Notes: generated from the letters alone by a model not told the origin. 60,379 nucleotides of DNA from Dehalococcoidia bacterium (GCA_035310145.1 DATGEL010000096.1:1-60379), one strand, 5' to 3'. Shown: positions 37,411 to 46,709, counted from the stretch's first letter. Translations and numbers: made by a program.

Positions 37411-38312
37411 TGACGACAACGACGATCGCGCAGCCACCGATGGCGCCGTCGGCGCTGACCGAGCGCCGCAATCTCTGGCGCGGGCTGTGGCGGTTCACGG
37501 CGCGGCGGCCGGTGGGCGCCGCCGCCGGCCTGATCTGCATCCTGCTGATCTTCGTCGCCATCTTCGCCCACCAGCTCGCGCCCTCGGCGCCCGACGCGCT
37601 CTTTCCCACGGCGAAGCTGAAGCCGCCCTCGGCCGCGCATCCCTTCGGCACCGACAACCTCTTCCGCGACATGTTCAGCCGCATCCTGATCGGCAGCCAG
37701 ATCTCCCTCGGCGTGGGCTTCGCCTCGGTCTTCGTCGGCACGCTGCTCGGCACCCTCTTCGGGCTGGTCGGCGGCTACGCGCGCGGCTGGGCCGATATGG
37801 CGATCAACCGCGTGATCGATACGGTGATGGCCTTCCCGCCGCTGGTGCTGGCGATCTTTTTCCTCAGCATCTTCCACGCGACGTTCTTCACGGTCAGCAT
37901 GGCGATCGGCATCATCATCGCGCCGGTGACGGCACGCATCGTGCGCGGCGCGGTGCTGAGCGTGGTGAACCTGCAGTACATCGAGGCGGCGCGGGCGCTG
38001 GGCAGCTCGCATACGCGCCTCATGTTCCGCCACGTGCTGCCCAACGTCTCCGCGCCGATCATCGTGATCGCCAGCATTCAGATCGGCAACGCCATCCTGG
38101 CCGAAGCCGCGCTCAGCTTCCTCAGCCTGGGCATCGCCACCGATGCGCACCCAAGCTGGGGGAAGATGCTGCAGGATTCGCGCTCGGTCTGGGAACAGGC
38201 GTGGTGGACGGCGGTGATTCCGGGCGTCGCGATCAGCATCGCGGTGCTCGCCTTCAACATGTTCGGCGACGCGCTGCGCGACGCGCTCGATCCGCGGCTG
38301 CGCGGATCGTAA
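37407..38312 (+). CDS. ABC transporter permease, DppC-like
   Basis: A 301-residue permease. It contains HPFGTDNLFRDMFSRILIGS and EAARALGSSHTRLMFRHVLPN, the DppC-family signatures. The ATG overlaps the preceding stop, giving translational coupling with its DppB-like partner. It is followed 183 bases later by a third binding-protein gene on the same strand. Confidence 0.94.
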   Translation: MMTTTTIAQPPMAPSALTERRNLWRGLWRFTARRPVGAAAGLICILLIFVAIFAHQLAPSAPDALFPTAKLKPPSAAHPFGTDNLFRDMFSRILIGSQISLGVGFASVFVGTLLGTLFGLVGGYARGWADMAINRVIDTVMAFPPLVLAIFFLSIFHATFFTVSMAIGIIIAPVTARIVRGAVLSVVNLQYIEAARALGSSHTRLMFRHVLPNVSAPIIVIASIQIGNAILAEAALSFLSLGIATDAHPSWGKMLQDSRSVWEQAWWTAVIPGVAISIAVLAFNMFGDALRDALDPRLRGS

Positions 38313-38495
38313 CGAACGCGCCGGCGGCGCGGCCGGCCGCGCTGGTTTCACTACGGCCGCGGGCGGTACATTCACGGGGATTCAGCGGGCCGCACCGGTG
38401 CGACCCGCTTGCGCCAGGCGCGCGCTTTTCAAGGCAGCCCGTTGCTGCCGGCGGCGCGATCACGCACGGCGCGCGGAGGAGGAGAACCCAGACAC

Positions 38496-40256
38496 ATGGA
38501 ACCTGAACGCAACTACTGGCTGCGGGCACGGCTGAGCCGGCGCGCGGCCCTGCGCACGGGCGCGGCCGGCGCGGGCATGACCGCCCTCTTCCTGGCGGCC
38601 TGTGGCGGCAGCAACAACAACAAGGGCGGCAATGCCGGCGGGGGCAACAGCGGCTCCTCGCAGCCGCCGAAGAGCGGCACCCAGGTGACGCTGCTGCCCA
38701 CGGCCCAGGCCGGCACCGCCGTGACCAAGCAGGCGCAGCCAGGCGGCTCGCTTTCGTTCCAGATCAGCTCGCCGCCGCCCTCGCTCGACCCCTACACGCA
38801 GACCAGCTACCTCAACTCGTATATGAACGGCCTGACCTACAGCAAGCTGTACCGCTTCAAGGCCGGCACGCCCGACGTGGCGCCCACCGACATCACGATG
38901 GAGAACGACCTGGCCGTCGCCATGCCCGAAGTCGTCGATCCCATGACACTGACGGTGAAGCTGAAGCCGGGGCTGAAGTGGCAGAACGTGGCCCCGGTCA
39001 ACGGCCGCGCCCTGACCAGCGATGACATCCGCTACGCGATCGACCGCTACAAGAACTTCGATAAGTCGGTGCACAAGTCCACCTGGGCCTTCCTCGACCA
39101 CACCGAGCAGCCGGACGCCCAGACGATCACCTTCAAGCTGGCCTTCCCCTACGCCGACTTCGTGCAGATCGCCGGCGGCAACCTGGGCGCCTACATCTCG
39201 CCCAAGGAGCACGCCGAGACCGACGCCGCCGCGACGAAGATGGTGGGCAGCGGCCCCTTCATCCACAGCGAGTACCAGACCGGCGTCAGCCTCAGCTACA
39301 AGAAAAACCCCGATTACTACGACAAGCCCTATCCGTATCTGGACGACGTCAAGACCTTCATCGTCACGGACACGGCCAAGCGCGTGGCCGACTTCTCGGC
39401 CAAGTCGGTGGACCTTAGCTGGCTCTTCCTGCCGCCGGAGCGCGACCAGCTCTTGAAGCAGCGGCCCGATGCCAAGCACGACGAGCAGCAGGGCATCGGC
39501 GGCTATATCTACCTGCGCACGGACAAGCCGCCCTTCAACGACAAGCGCGTGCGGCAGGCGCTCTCGATGGCGATCGACCGCAAGGCGATCCGCGACGCGA
39601 TCACCAACGGCGAGGGCGTCGAGGACCAGGCGTTATTCGTGGGTCTCGTCGGCATCGCGCGGCAGGTAAAGGACCTGGGCGCCTCCGCCAAGTTCTGGAC
39701 GCACGATCCGCAGGCGGCGAAGCAACTCATGACCGCGGCCGGCGTCTCGAACCTGAGCTTCGACTGGAACCACGCCGACGCCTCGGTGTACACGCAGGCG
39801 TACGTCGATACCTCGTCGCTGACACAGGCGCAGTGGAAGAAGGACCTGGGCATCACCGTCAACGATAAGCAGCAGCCCTACTCGCAGTACATCAGCACGA
39901 CGTACCAGGGCAACTACGAGGGCGTGGGGCACAGCCCGCGCGCCGTGCCCTACTTCCTCGACCACCTGTACGAGCAGTTCTTCATGTCGGCCGACGGCAA
40001 GCGGGCACGCATCAACCTGAGCTACGTGAACGACCAGACGCTCAACGATCTGCTGCAAAAGCAGCGCGGCCAGTTCGACCTGAACGAGCGCAAGAAGACC
40101 TTCACGCAGATCGAAGACCTGCTGGCCGACCAGCAGTACCAGATCTACTGGAGCACGGACACGCGAACGTATTTCTGGAACCCGGACATCGAGAACTACC
40201 GCCCTACGGCCTTCTTCCCCTACACCCACCTGATGAAGACCTGGAAGGACCACTGA
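38496..40256 (+). CDS. ABC transporter solute-binding lipoprotein, family 5
   Basis: A 586-residue binding protein. The signal (RLSRRAALRTGAAGAGMTAL) ends at lipobox C36 (LAAC), followed by an Asn/Gly/Ser linker. KPPFNDKRVRQALSMAIDRK is the family signature. GGAGGAGGAG precedes ATG 38496. It is more diverged from the two upstream binding proteins than they are from each other. It presumably serves the permease pair just upstream. A strong hairpin follows its stop. Confidence 0.92.
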   Translation: MEPERNYWLRARLSRRAALRTGAAGAGMTALFLAACGGSNNNKGGNAGGGNSGSSQPPKSGTQVTLLPTAQAGTAVTKQAQPGGSLSFQISSPPPSLDPYTQTSYLNSYMNGLTYSKLYRFKAGTPDVAPTDITMENDLAVAMPEVVDPMTLTVKLKPGLKWQNVAPVNGRALTSDDIRYAIDRYKNFDKSVHKSTWAFLDHTEQPDAQTITFKLAFPYADFVQIAGGNLGAYISPKEHAETDAAATKMVGSGPFIHSEYQTGVSLSYKKNPDYYDKPYPYLDDVKTFIVTDTAKRVADFSAKSVDLSWLFLPPERDQLLKQRPDAKHDEQQGIGGYIYLRTDKPPFNDKRVRQALSMAIDRKAIRDAITNGEGVEDQALFVGLVGIARQVKDLGASAKFWTHDPQAAKQLMTAAGVSNLSFDWNHADASVYTQAYVDTSSLTQAQWKKDLGITVNDKQQPYSQYISTTYQGNYEGVGHSPRAVPYFLDHLYEQFFMSADGKRARINLSYVNDQTLNDLLQKQRGQFDLNERKKTFTQIEDLLADQQYQIYWSTDTRTYFWNPDIENYRPTAFFPYTHLMKTWKDH

Positions 40257-40284
40257 GACACGGCCGGGAGGCCGATGCACGGTA

Positions 40285-40320
40285 CGCGGGCCGGATGGGG
40301 CATGCTCCATCCGGCCCGCG
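40285..40320 (+). terminator. Hairpin after the third binding-protein gene
   Basis: A perfect 14-bp stem (40285-40298 with 40307-40320, 8-base loop) starts 28 bases after the stop codon. There is no T run, so it is a likely 3'-end hairpin rather than a classical terminator. The 280 bases from 40257 to the next promoter hold no gene. Confidence 0.5.
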
Positions 40321-40536
40321 GCTTCCCCGTAAAAGCCCGTACTGGCACACAACGCCATGCAGCAGCCGGCCGCGCTCCCCTTCCGGCCTGCTGGCAGCGC
40401 GGGGCGGCCCGCCGCGGCGTACGCATGCATGCCGGTGCGGGTCATGCTGCCTCTGCGGGTGTTCAGCAACACCGTTCCGAGGCAACCAGCCTCTCCCTGG
40501 CGGCGCCGGTGCCGAGACGCAAAACACAGCGCTTCG

Positions 40537-40565
40537 TTGACACTCAGGGTGCGGCTCCCTACGAT
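40537..40565 (+). promoter_or_regulatory. Promoter of the cbtBA operon
   Basis: TTGACA at 40537-40542, a 17-base spacer and TACGAT at 40560-40565. Transcription would start at about 40572, just before the cobalamin riboswitch. Confidence 0.7.
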
Positions 40566-40571
40566 CGACGC

Positions 40572-40690
40572 ACCCGCGGGACGGCGTGAGGAAGCCGGTG
40601 TAAGCCCGGCACGGTCGCGCCACTGTATCCGGCGAGTTGCCTGCCGCCGCCGGCGGCATCCCGGCCGGGAGTCAGACCTTCCGCCATCCC
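40572..40690 (+). ncRNA. Cobalamin riboswitch
   Basis: The leader contains the B12-box pattern: GAGGAAGCCGGTGTAAG at about 40588, then CCCGGCACGG and CGCCACTGT at about 40618, and the 3' conserved GGGAGTCAGACC (about 40667-40678). It lies between a TTGACA/TACGAT promoter and the cbtB ribosome binding site (GAGGAGG, 40718-40724). On binding cobalamin it should lower expression of cbtBA. The aptamer start seems short on the 5' side, so exact ends are uncertain. Confidence 0.82.
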
Positions 40691-40731
40691 GGGCACCCCA
40701 ATTCGGACGCGCACTCCGAGGAGGTTCGTTC

Positions 40732-40968
40732 ATGGATCAGGCGCTGCCGCTGCCCGCCCCGCCCGCAATCGAAGTCCCGGCGCTGCCGGAGATCCGCCCC
40801 ATCCCCGTCGCCGAGCTGTGGCCCTGGCTGCTGTTCGGCGGCCTGCTCATGCTCGTGCTCGTCTACTTCGTCGGCGTGGAGCAGGGGGCGCTCTCGATCT
40901 TCTCCAACTCGTATGTGCATGAATTCGTGCATGATGGCCGCCATCTCTTCGGCTTCCCCTGCCACTAG
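40732..40968 (+). CDS. cbtB: Predicted cobalt transporter subunit CbtB
   Basis: A 78-residue membrane protein. One span (about 30-48, LWPWLLFGGLLMLVLVYFVG) is followed by the CbtB signature YVHEFVHDGRHLFGFPCH, whose His residues are proposed metal ligands. GAGGAGG lies 7 bases before ATG 40732. It lies directly under a cobalamin riboswitch and upstream of cbtA; the family is predicted to import cobalt for cobalamin synthesis. Confidence 0.92.
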   Translation: MDQALPLPAPPAIEVPALPEIRPIPVAELWPWLLFGGLLMLVLVYFVGVEQGALSIFSNSYVHEFVHDGRHLFGFPCH

Positions 40969-41040
40969 CGCCACCGTGATCGCCTGCCACCAGATGTCCG
41001 TCCGCCGCGGGACAGAGGTGCGCAGGGAGGAGCGCGGCCG

Positions 41041-41832
41041 GTGACGGTGCGCTCGCTGTTGCTGCGCGGCATGCTCGCCGGGCTGCTGGCGGGTATGCTG
41101 GCGCTGGCCTTCGCCGAGGTCTTCGGCGAGCCGCAGGTCGATCGCGCGATCACCTTTGAGCAGCAGGAGGCCCGCCTCAACCACGAGGCGCTCGGGCCGC
41201 AGCTGGTGAGCCGCGACGTGCAGAAGAGCGCCGGTCTGGCCGTGGCGGTCGCGCTTTACGCCACGGCCTTCGGCGGGCTGTTCGCGCTCGCCTTCGCCGT
41301 CGCCTACGGGCGCATCGGCCGCTTCGGGCCGCGGGCCTGCGCGGCGCTGCTCGCCGGCGGCGGCTTCGTCGCCATCGTGCTGGCGCCGTTCCTGAAGTAT
41401 CCGGCCAACCCGCCGGCGATCGGCAACCCGGCCACGATCGACCGGCGTACCGCGCTCTACTTCCTGGTGCTGGGCTGCTCGCTGCTGGCCGCGATCGGCG
41501 CCGTCGTGCTGGGCCGGCGGCTGCTGCCGCGCGCCGGCGCCTGGAACGCCGCCGTGCTCGCCGCCGCGGCCTTCGTCGTGACGATCGCGATCGTGCAGCT
41601 CGCCCTGCCCACGGTCGACGAGGTGCCGCCCGGCTTCCCGGCCTCGGCGCTCTGGCGTTTCCGCCTCGCCTCGCTGGGCACCCAGCTCGTGCTCTGGACG
41701 GCGATGGGGCTGCTCTTCGGCGCCCTGACCGAGCGGAGCCTGCGGCGATCGCTCCGCGCCGGCTCCGCGTCACGGCCGGGTGTGCGGGCGTCCCCGGCCG
41801 CACCGTCGCGCACGCAACCGGCCGGGGACTAA
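41041..41832 (+). CDS. cbtA: Predicted cobalt transporter subunit CbtA
   Basis: A 263-residue membrane protein with five predicted spans. Family motifs include AEVFGEPQVDRAI, VSRDVQKSAGL and FLKYPANPPAIGNPATIDRRT. It starts at GTG 41041, with GGAGG upstream, 72 bases after cbtB. The C-terminus is a Ser/Pro/Arg tail. Its TAA overlaps the stop of the convergent FAD monooxygenase gene (CTAA). With CbtB it forms the predicted cobalt uptake system under riboswitch control. Confidence 0.92.
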   Translation: MTVRSLLLRGMLAGLLAGMLALAFAEVFGEPQVDRAITFEQQEARLNHEALGPQLVSRDVQKSAGLAVAVALYATAFGGLFALAFAVAYGRIGRFGPRACAALLAGGGFVAIVLAPFLKYPANPPAIGNPATIDRRTALYFLVLGCSLLAAIGAVVLGRRLLPRAGAWNAAVLAAAAFVVTIAIVQLALPTVDEVPPGFPASALWRFRLASLGTQLVLWTAMGLLFGALTERSLRRSLRAGSASRPGVRASPAAPSRTQPAGD

Positions 41833-43004
41833 AGCGCAGCAAGCGCCGCGGCCGCTTCGCGGGCGACGTCATAGTCGAAGATCCAGGCACGGTCGCGCGA
41901 CTGCGTGGCGAGCTGGCGATCGCGCAGCTCGTGCGCCGGCGCCGGCGCTTCGTAGCGGGCGCCGCTCTGGCGCGAGCCGAGTTGCACCCGCGCCGTGCGC
42001 TCGCGGCGCAGCGCCTCGTAGGCCAGCAGTCGGTTGGGCGCGCTCGTGCGGTCGGCGCCGTCCAGCAACACGGCGAGCGCCACGCCGTCCTCGATCGCCT
42101 GGTTGGCGCCCTGGCCGGCGTGCGGCAGCATCGGGTGGGCGGCGTCGCCGAGCAGCGCCAGCCGGCCCTTGGTCCAGCGCGGCAATGGCTCGCGGTCGTA
42201 GAGGCCCCAGCGGAAGGTCTGCTCGATGCGCGCGATGATCGCCGCGATCGGCGGATCCCAGCCGGCGAACTCCGCGGCCAGGGCGGCGGGATCGCCCGGC
42301 GCCGACCACGACTCCTTCAGGCGCTCGTCGCTGGGCACGAAGCCGACGTAGTTGACGAGCTGATGGCCGCGCACGGGGTAGGCCATGAAGTGGCGGCCCT
42401 CGCCCAGCCAGAGGCGGGCCTGTCCGGCGGGCCAGGGCACGCCGGCCGCCGGCACCACGCCGCGGTAGGCGATCGAGCCGGAGTAACGCGGCGCGGCGGG
42501 CGCCACCACGTACTGCTGCAAGACCGAGTGAATGCCGTCCGCCGCGATGACGAGGTCGGCCGTGATCCGCGCGCCGTTCTCGAAGCTGATGGCAGCCTGC
42601 TCCCCGTCCTGCGCGAAGCCGCTGCAGCGGTGGCACGTGTGCACGACGCCGTCAGGCAGATTCGCGCCCAGCAGGTCGAGCAGGTCGGCGCGGTGCATGC
42701 CGAGGTATTCGACCTGCCCGTCCGGGCCTTCCGCCAGCATCGGCGCGACGAAGCGGCCGTCGGCCTGGAGAAAGCGCGTGTCTTGCCAGCGGGCGCCGAC
42801 GCGGGCGAGCGCGTCGCCCAGCCCCAGCCCCCGTAGCTGGCGCAGGCCGTTGGGCGCCAGCGCCAGCCCCGCGCCGACCTCTGCCAGCGCCGGCGCCTGC
42901 TCGAAGACGCGCACGTCGATGCCGCGCTGGAGCAAGGCCGTGGCGGCGGCAAGACCGCCGATGCCGCCGCCCACGATCGCCACGCGCAGGGGGCTTGCGT
43001 TCAT
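41829..43004 (-). CDS. FAD-dependent aromatic monooxygenase
   Basis: A 391-residue group A flavoprotein monooxygenase, like salicylate or 3-hydroxybenzoate hydroxylases. The FAD-binding GGGIGG is at 12-17, the DG motif is IAADGIHSVLQ, and the second FAD motif is LLGDAAHPMLPHAGQGANQAIEDG. NAD(P)H plus O2 are expected co-substrates. It is separated from the upstream GNAT gene by 4 bases, so the two are probably co-transcribed. Substrate unknown. Confidence 0.9.
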   Translation of the reverse strand: MNASPLRVAIVGGGIGGLAAATALLQRGIDVRVFEQAPALAEVGAGLALAPNGLRQLRGLGLGDALARVGARWQDTRFLQADGRFVAPMLAEGPDGQVEYLGMHRADLLDLLGANLPDGVVHTCHRCSGFAQDGEQAAISFENGARITADLVIAADGIHSVLQQYVVAPAAPRYSGSIAYRGVVPAAGVPWPAGQARLWLGEGRHFMAYPVRGHQLVNYVGFVPSDERLKESWSAPGDPAALAAEFAGWDPPIAAIIARIEQTFRWGLYDREPLPRWTKGRLALLGDAAHPMLPHAGQGANQAIEDGVALAVLLDGADRTSAPNRLLAYEALRRERTARVQLGSRQSGARYEAPAPAHELRDRQLATQSRDRAWIFDYDVAREAAAALAAL

Positions 43005-43008
43005 CGCT

Positions 43009-43845
43009 CTACACCTTCTCCCCGCCCGCCTGCCCTGATTCGGCCGGAGCGCGGGCCCCGGCCGCGGATCGCTTCGGCAGCGGCTTCAGGTAGCTGCGCT
43101 TCAGGGCGAGCGGCCGCCAGCCCAGTGCGGCGTACAGCTGCTTCGGCGTGTCGGAGGCGTCGGTGGTGATCACGATCGGGCCGGCGCCGTGTTCGCGGCA
43201 GTCGCGCAGGCCGCGGGCCAGCAGCGCCGTGGCCAGGCCGCGGTGGCGAAACTCGCGCTGCACGAACAGGCTCTCGACCTGCCCCACGCCGTTCGTGCCC
43301 TCCCACGAACTCAGGTAGCCGCGCGGCATGCCGTCGATGCAGCCCAGCCAGAAACGGCGCGGCGGCGCCTTGCCCCGCATGATCGCAGCGATCGCCGCGC
43401 CGGCTTCGTCGCCCCGCTCCGCGTGCTCCTGCCAGTTCAACGCGTGCAGCGCGGCGAACGCCTGCCAGCCCGCCTCGCCGTCGATGCGGCGCACGTCGAA
43501 CGGCGGCGGCTTGGCACCAAGCTCGCCGTCCAGCACGAGCAGCAGCACCTCAGACCACGACCAGGCCGGATCGAGCCGCAGCCGCGCTTCGAACTGCGGC
43601 GGCGTGCGCGGGTCCACATCGCAGCGCAGGTGGCGGCAGTGGACGTACGCGCGCGCGGCGCGGGCCAGCAGCGCCTCGATCTGCGCGGGCGAGGCGGCGG
43701 TGATGCTATCGATCAGGTTGGCGTCACGGACGTCCGGCGCGGCGGCGTTGCGGATGAAGCGGGCGCCCTCGGCCGCGAAGAGCTCGTTGCCCAGCGCCAG
43801 GTTGTCCTGATTGGTCGAGAGGGCGGCGGCGATCAGCGCGTCCAT
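43009..43845 (-). CDS. GNAT-family acetyltransferase
   Basis: A 278-residue protein. The C-terminal GNAT domain has QVESLFVQREFRHRGLATALL (acetyl-CoA binding) and LYAALGWRP near the end. The N-terminal half is divergent. I start it at ATG 43845 (MDALIAAAL). No ribosome binding site is seen, but TATACT lies about 8 bases upstream, which suggests a leaderless mRNA. It is divergent from the gene at 43956 and upstream of the FAD monooxygenase gene. Confidence 0.8.
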   Translation of the reverse strand: MDALIAAALSTNQDNLALGNELFAAEGARFIRNAAAPDVRDANLIDSITAASPAQIEALLARAARAYVHCRHLRCDVDPRTPPQFEARLRLDPAWSWSEVLLLVLDGELGAKPPPFDVRRIDGEAGWQAFAALHALNWQEHAERGDEAGAAIAAIMRGKAPPRRFWLGCIDGMPRGYLSSWEGTNGVGQVESLFVQREFRHRGLATALLARGLRDCREHGAGPIVITTDASDTPKQLYAALGWRPLALKRSYLKPLPKRSAAGARAPAESGQAGGEKV

Positions 43846-43955
43846 GCGAGGAAGTATAGCCGCGCTGCGCCCCTTGCCGCGTCTCGCCATATAGTAGAAG
43901 GACGGCTTGCCGCCGCGGCTTCGAGCGAGCGACGGCGGGCGACGGAAGGGACGCG

Positions 43956-44444
43956 GTGTCGATGGGGGTGATCCTGGAGCAACTGTGCGCGGCGGTGCGG
44001 CGCTGGGACGCGCTGACCGGCGTGCCCGAGGGCGGTCAGAGCGAGGAGAGCGGCGCCTGGTACGTGCTCGGCTATCTGCTGGAGCGGCCGGTCTGGCGCA
44101 AGCTGGTGGAGAACGAACTGCAGGAGCTGCCCACCACGGCGGGCATGCGCCGCTGCCTCGCCGCCCTCAGCCTGCGCGGCGAGCTGGCCGAGGAGACGCT
44201 GATCCCGCAACTGGTGCGCGGCGTCGAGGCGCAGCTTGAGAGCCTTTCCGAGGACCACGCCAAGGTGCTGCGCCGGCGGCGGCGCTGGCTGGCCGACGCG
44301 CTGCGCCAGCCCGACGCCGACCCCGCCACGGAGCGCCGTATGCAGGCGCTGCTCAGCCCGGAGGTCGTGTGGGAGGAGATGCGCCAGCAGCGCCTGCGCC
44401 TCACCGCCTGGCGCGAGGCGACGGCGGGGCTGGTCTCCGTTTGA
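43956..44444 (+). CDS. Helical protein of unknown function
   Basis: A 162-residue, mostly helical, charged protein starting at GTG 43956 with GAAGGG upstream. No motif recognised. It lies 38 bases before the methyltransferase gene on the same strand, so they are likely co-transcribed. The 110-base divergent region with the GNAT gene contains TATAGT and TATACT hexamers on opposite strands. Confidence 0.6.
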   Translation: MSMGVILEQLCAAVRRWDALTGVPEGGQSEESGAWYVLGYLLERPVWRKLVENELQELPTTAGMRRCLAALSLRGELAEETLIPQLVRGVEAQLESLSEDHAKVLRRRRRWLADALRQPDADPATERRMQALLSPEVVWEEMRQQRLRLTAWREATAGLVSV

Positions 44445-44482
44445 GCGAGGAGCGCGCGGCCGCTGCCCGTTCGGGCGGCAGG

Positions 44483-45277
44483 ATGGCAGCCATGCAACCG
44501 CGGCCAACCATAACCAGCGCCTTCCACGCCGGCGCGTTTCAGTTCAGGAGCGTCGCGCAGGCGTACCGCTTCCGCCCGCCCTGGGCGGCGGAGGTCTTCT
44601 CCCGCCTGCTGGAGCTGCTCGGCGAGGAGCCGCGCCGCGTGCTCGATCTCGGCTGCGGCAGCGGCGCGATCGCCCGCGTGCTGGCGCCGCTGGTCGAGCG
44701 GGTCGATGCGGTGGACATCTCGGCGGCGATGGTGGAAGAAGGCCGCGCCCTGCCCGGTGGCGATCATCCCACACTACGCTGGATCGTCGCGCCCGCCGAG
44801 AGCGCCGCGCTGGAGCCGCCCTACGGCATGGTCACCGCGGGCGCCAGCCTGCACTGGCTGGACTGGCACGCCGTGCTGCCACGCCTGCACGACGTGCTCA
44901 CCCCGCGCGGGCGGCTGGTAATCGTCAGCGACGGCCAGGAGCCGCTGCCCTGGGAGGCGGAGCTGAGCACGCTGATCCGCGCCTACTCGACCAACCAGGA
45001 GTTCCGCCCGCTAGATATCGTCGCCGAACTGGAGCAGCGCGGCCTGTTTCGGCTTGAGGGCCGCGTACGGACGGCGCCGGTGCCCTTCGTGCAGACGATC
45101 GATGAGTACATCGCCTCCTTCCACGGGCGCTCGTCGTTCACGCCGGAGCACATGGGCGACGAGCGGGCGGCCGAGTTCGACGCGGCGCTGCACGACCTGG
45201 CCTCCCGCTACACCGAGCGCGAGGTCGTGCTGCAGGTAGTGGACGGGCTGGACTGGGGCCGGCCCCTGCGCCCCTGA
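44483..45277 (+). CDS. Class I SAM-dependent methyltransferase
   Basis: A 264-residue methyltransferase. Motif I is VLDLGCGSGAIARVL, followed by VDAVDISAAMVEEG (motif II region) and LTPRGRLVIVSDG. The N-terminus (YRFRPPWAAEVFSRLLELLG) resembles small-molecule type class I enzymes. Start is ATG 44483 or ATG 44492. Substrate unknown. It follows the unknown helical protein gene. Confidence 0.88.
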   Translation: MAAMQPRPTITSAFHAGAFQFRSVAQAYRFRPPWAAEVFSRLLELLGEEPRRVLDLGCGSGAIARVLAPLVERVDAVDISAAMVEEGRALPGGDHPTLRWIVAPAESAALEPPYGMVTAGASLHWLDWHAVLPRLHDVLTPRGRLVIVSDGQEPLPWEAELSTLIRAYSTNQEFRPLDIVAELEQRGLFRLEGRVRTAPVPFVQTIDEYIASFHGRSSFTPEHMGDERAAEFDAALHDLASRYTEREVVLQVVDGLDWGRPLRP

Positions 45278-45318
45278 CTGGCTGCCGGCGAGCGTTGCCG
45301 CCCGCCACGGCCACGCCC

Positions 45319-46662
45319 CTACGACGCGCCGGCGGGCTCCGGATCGGGCAGACGCAGCCGCTCCTGGCCGGCGTCGTACTCGAACAGCTCGCCGTAGCGG
45401 CCCCAGTCGACGGCGGTGGCAAACTGGCGCTCGGCCTCGGCCGGTGGATAGTGCTCGTCCAGCAGGTCGAGGAAGAAGCCGGCGCGCATCGTGCCGTCGC
45501 GCTTCTGCCGCAGCGTGTCGGCAATGGCGGCGACCAGTGGCGCGTGCGCTAGCACCTGTTGCCGAAACAGATCCTTGCTGCGCAGGATGTCGGCCTCGGC
45601 GAAGGCCCGGCCGTCGTCGGTCAGGGTCACGTGGCCTTCCACGGTTTTGGCGAAGCCGAGCAGCACGGCGGCGTCCAGGATCGGCAGCAGGTCGTCGACG
45701 TCGAGCCGCAGCCGCTGCGCCAGCCGGGGAATATCCACCATGCCGCCCTGATCCACGACCAGCTCCAGCAGGCCGCTGATGCCGCCCGCGCGGGCGTGGG
45801 GCAGCGGACGGAAGCGCTCGGCCTCGGCGTTGTCTTCGGCCAGCACCGGCGTCACGTCCGCCTCGGGATGGGTCATCACGGTATAGATGTGCGCCACCAG
45901 CGACTTGAAGCGCGGCTGCTCGCGGTCTCGCGGACGCACCAGATCGATCTGCACCTCGCCACGAATCCGCCCCGGATTGCTGCCGAGCACCAGCACGCGG
46001 TCGGCGAGCAGCACGGCCTCCTCGATGTTGTGCGTCACCAGCAGGATGCTCCGCGCCGGGAAGTCACCCGCCTGCCAGAGGTCGCTGATCTCGCCGCGCA
46101 GGTTCTCGGCCGTGAGCACATCGAGGGCACTGCACGGCTCGTCCATCATCAGCACCCGCGGCCGCACGACGAAGGCGCGGGCGAAGCCGACCCGCTGCTG
46201 CATGCCGCCGGAAAGCTCCTTCGGGTAGGCGCTCTCGAAGCCGTCCAGCCCCACCATGTCGATCGCCGCGAGCGCCCGCTTGCGCCGCTCCTCGCGCGGA
46301 ACGCCGCGCGCCTTGAGGCCCAGCTCGACGTTGTCCTGCACCGTCAGCCAAGGCAGCAGGGCGAAGCTCTGGAACACCATCGCCACGTCCGGGTTGGGGC
46401 CGTGCAGCGGCGCACCGCGGCTCAGCACGCGGCCGCCGCTCGCCGGAATCAGGCCGGCCATGATGCGCAGCAGCGTGCTTTTGCCGCTGCCGCTGCGGCC
46501 GAGCAGCGCCACGACCTCGCCCGGTGCGACGGCGCAGCTCACCTCGTCGAGCACGGTGAAGACGCCGCCGTGGTCCTGCGGCAGGGGAAAGGTCTTGCTC
46601 ACCCGCTCCGCCGCGATCAGCGCCGGCGCGGTTGCGGTCTGCGGTGTGGTCATCGCCGTCAT
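45319..46662 (-). CDS. ABC transporter ATPase, NitT/TauT type with AAA-associated domain
   Basis: A 447-residue ATPase. Walker A GRSGSGKST is at about 55-63, then FQSFALLPWLTVQDN (Q-loop), LSGGMQQRVGFARAF (signature) and VLMMDEPCSALD (Walker B). After about residue 260 there is an extra domain of the AAA-associated type (LVVDQGGMVDIPRLAQRLRL onward). AAGGAAG lies 6 bases before ATG 46662. The upstream gene is its permease. Families with this layout import nitrate, sulfonate or related ions; the substrate here is not known. Confidence 0.88.
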   Translation of the reverse strand: MTAMTTPQTATAPALIAAERVSKTFPLPQDHGGVFTVLDEVSCAVAPGEVVALLGRSGSGKSTLLRIMAGLIPASGGRVLSRGAPLHGPNPDVAMVFQSFALLPWLTVQDNVELGLKARGVPREERRKRALAAIDMVGLDGFESAYPKELSGGMQQRVGFARAFVVRPRVLMMDEPCSALDVLTAENLRGEISDLWQAGDFPARSILLVTHNIEEAVLLADRVLVLGSNPGRIRGEVQIDLVRPRDREQPRFKSLVAHIYTVMTHPEADVTPVLAEDNAEAERFRPLPHARAGGISGLLELVVDQGGMVDIPRLAQRLRLDVDDLLPILDAAVLLGFAKTVEGHVTLTDDGRAFAEADILRSKDLFRQQVLAHAPLVAAIADTLRQKRDGTMRAGFFLDLLDEHYPPAEAERQFATAVDWGRYGELFEYDAGQERLRLPDPEPAGAS

Positions 46663-46709
46663 TGTCTCTCTTCCTTGCATCGCAGCATTGAATCAACGCG
46701 TCATTGATG

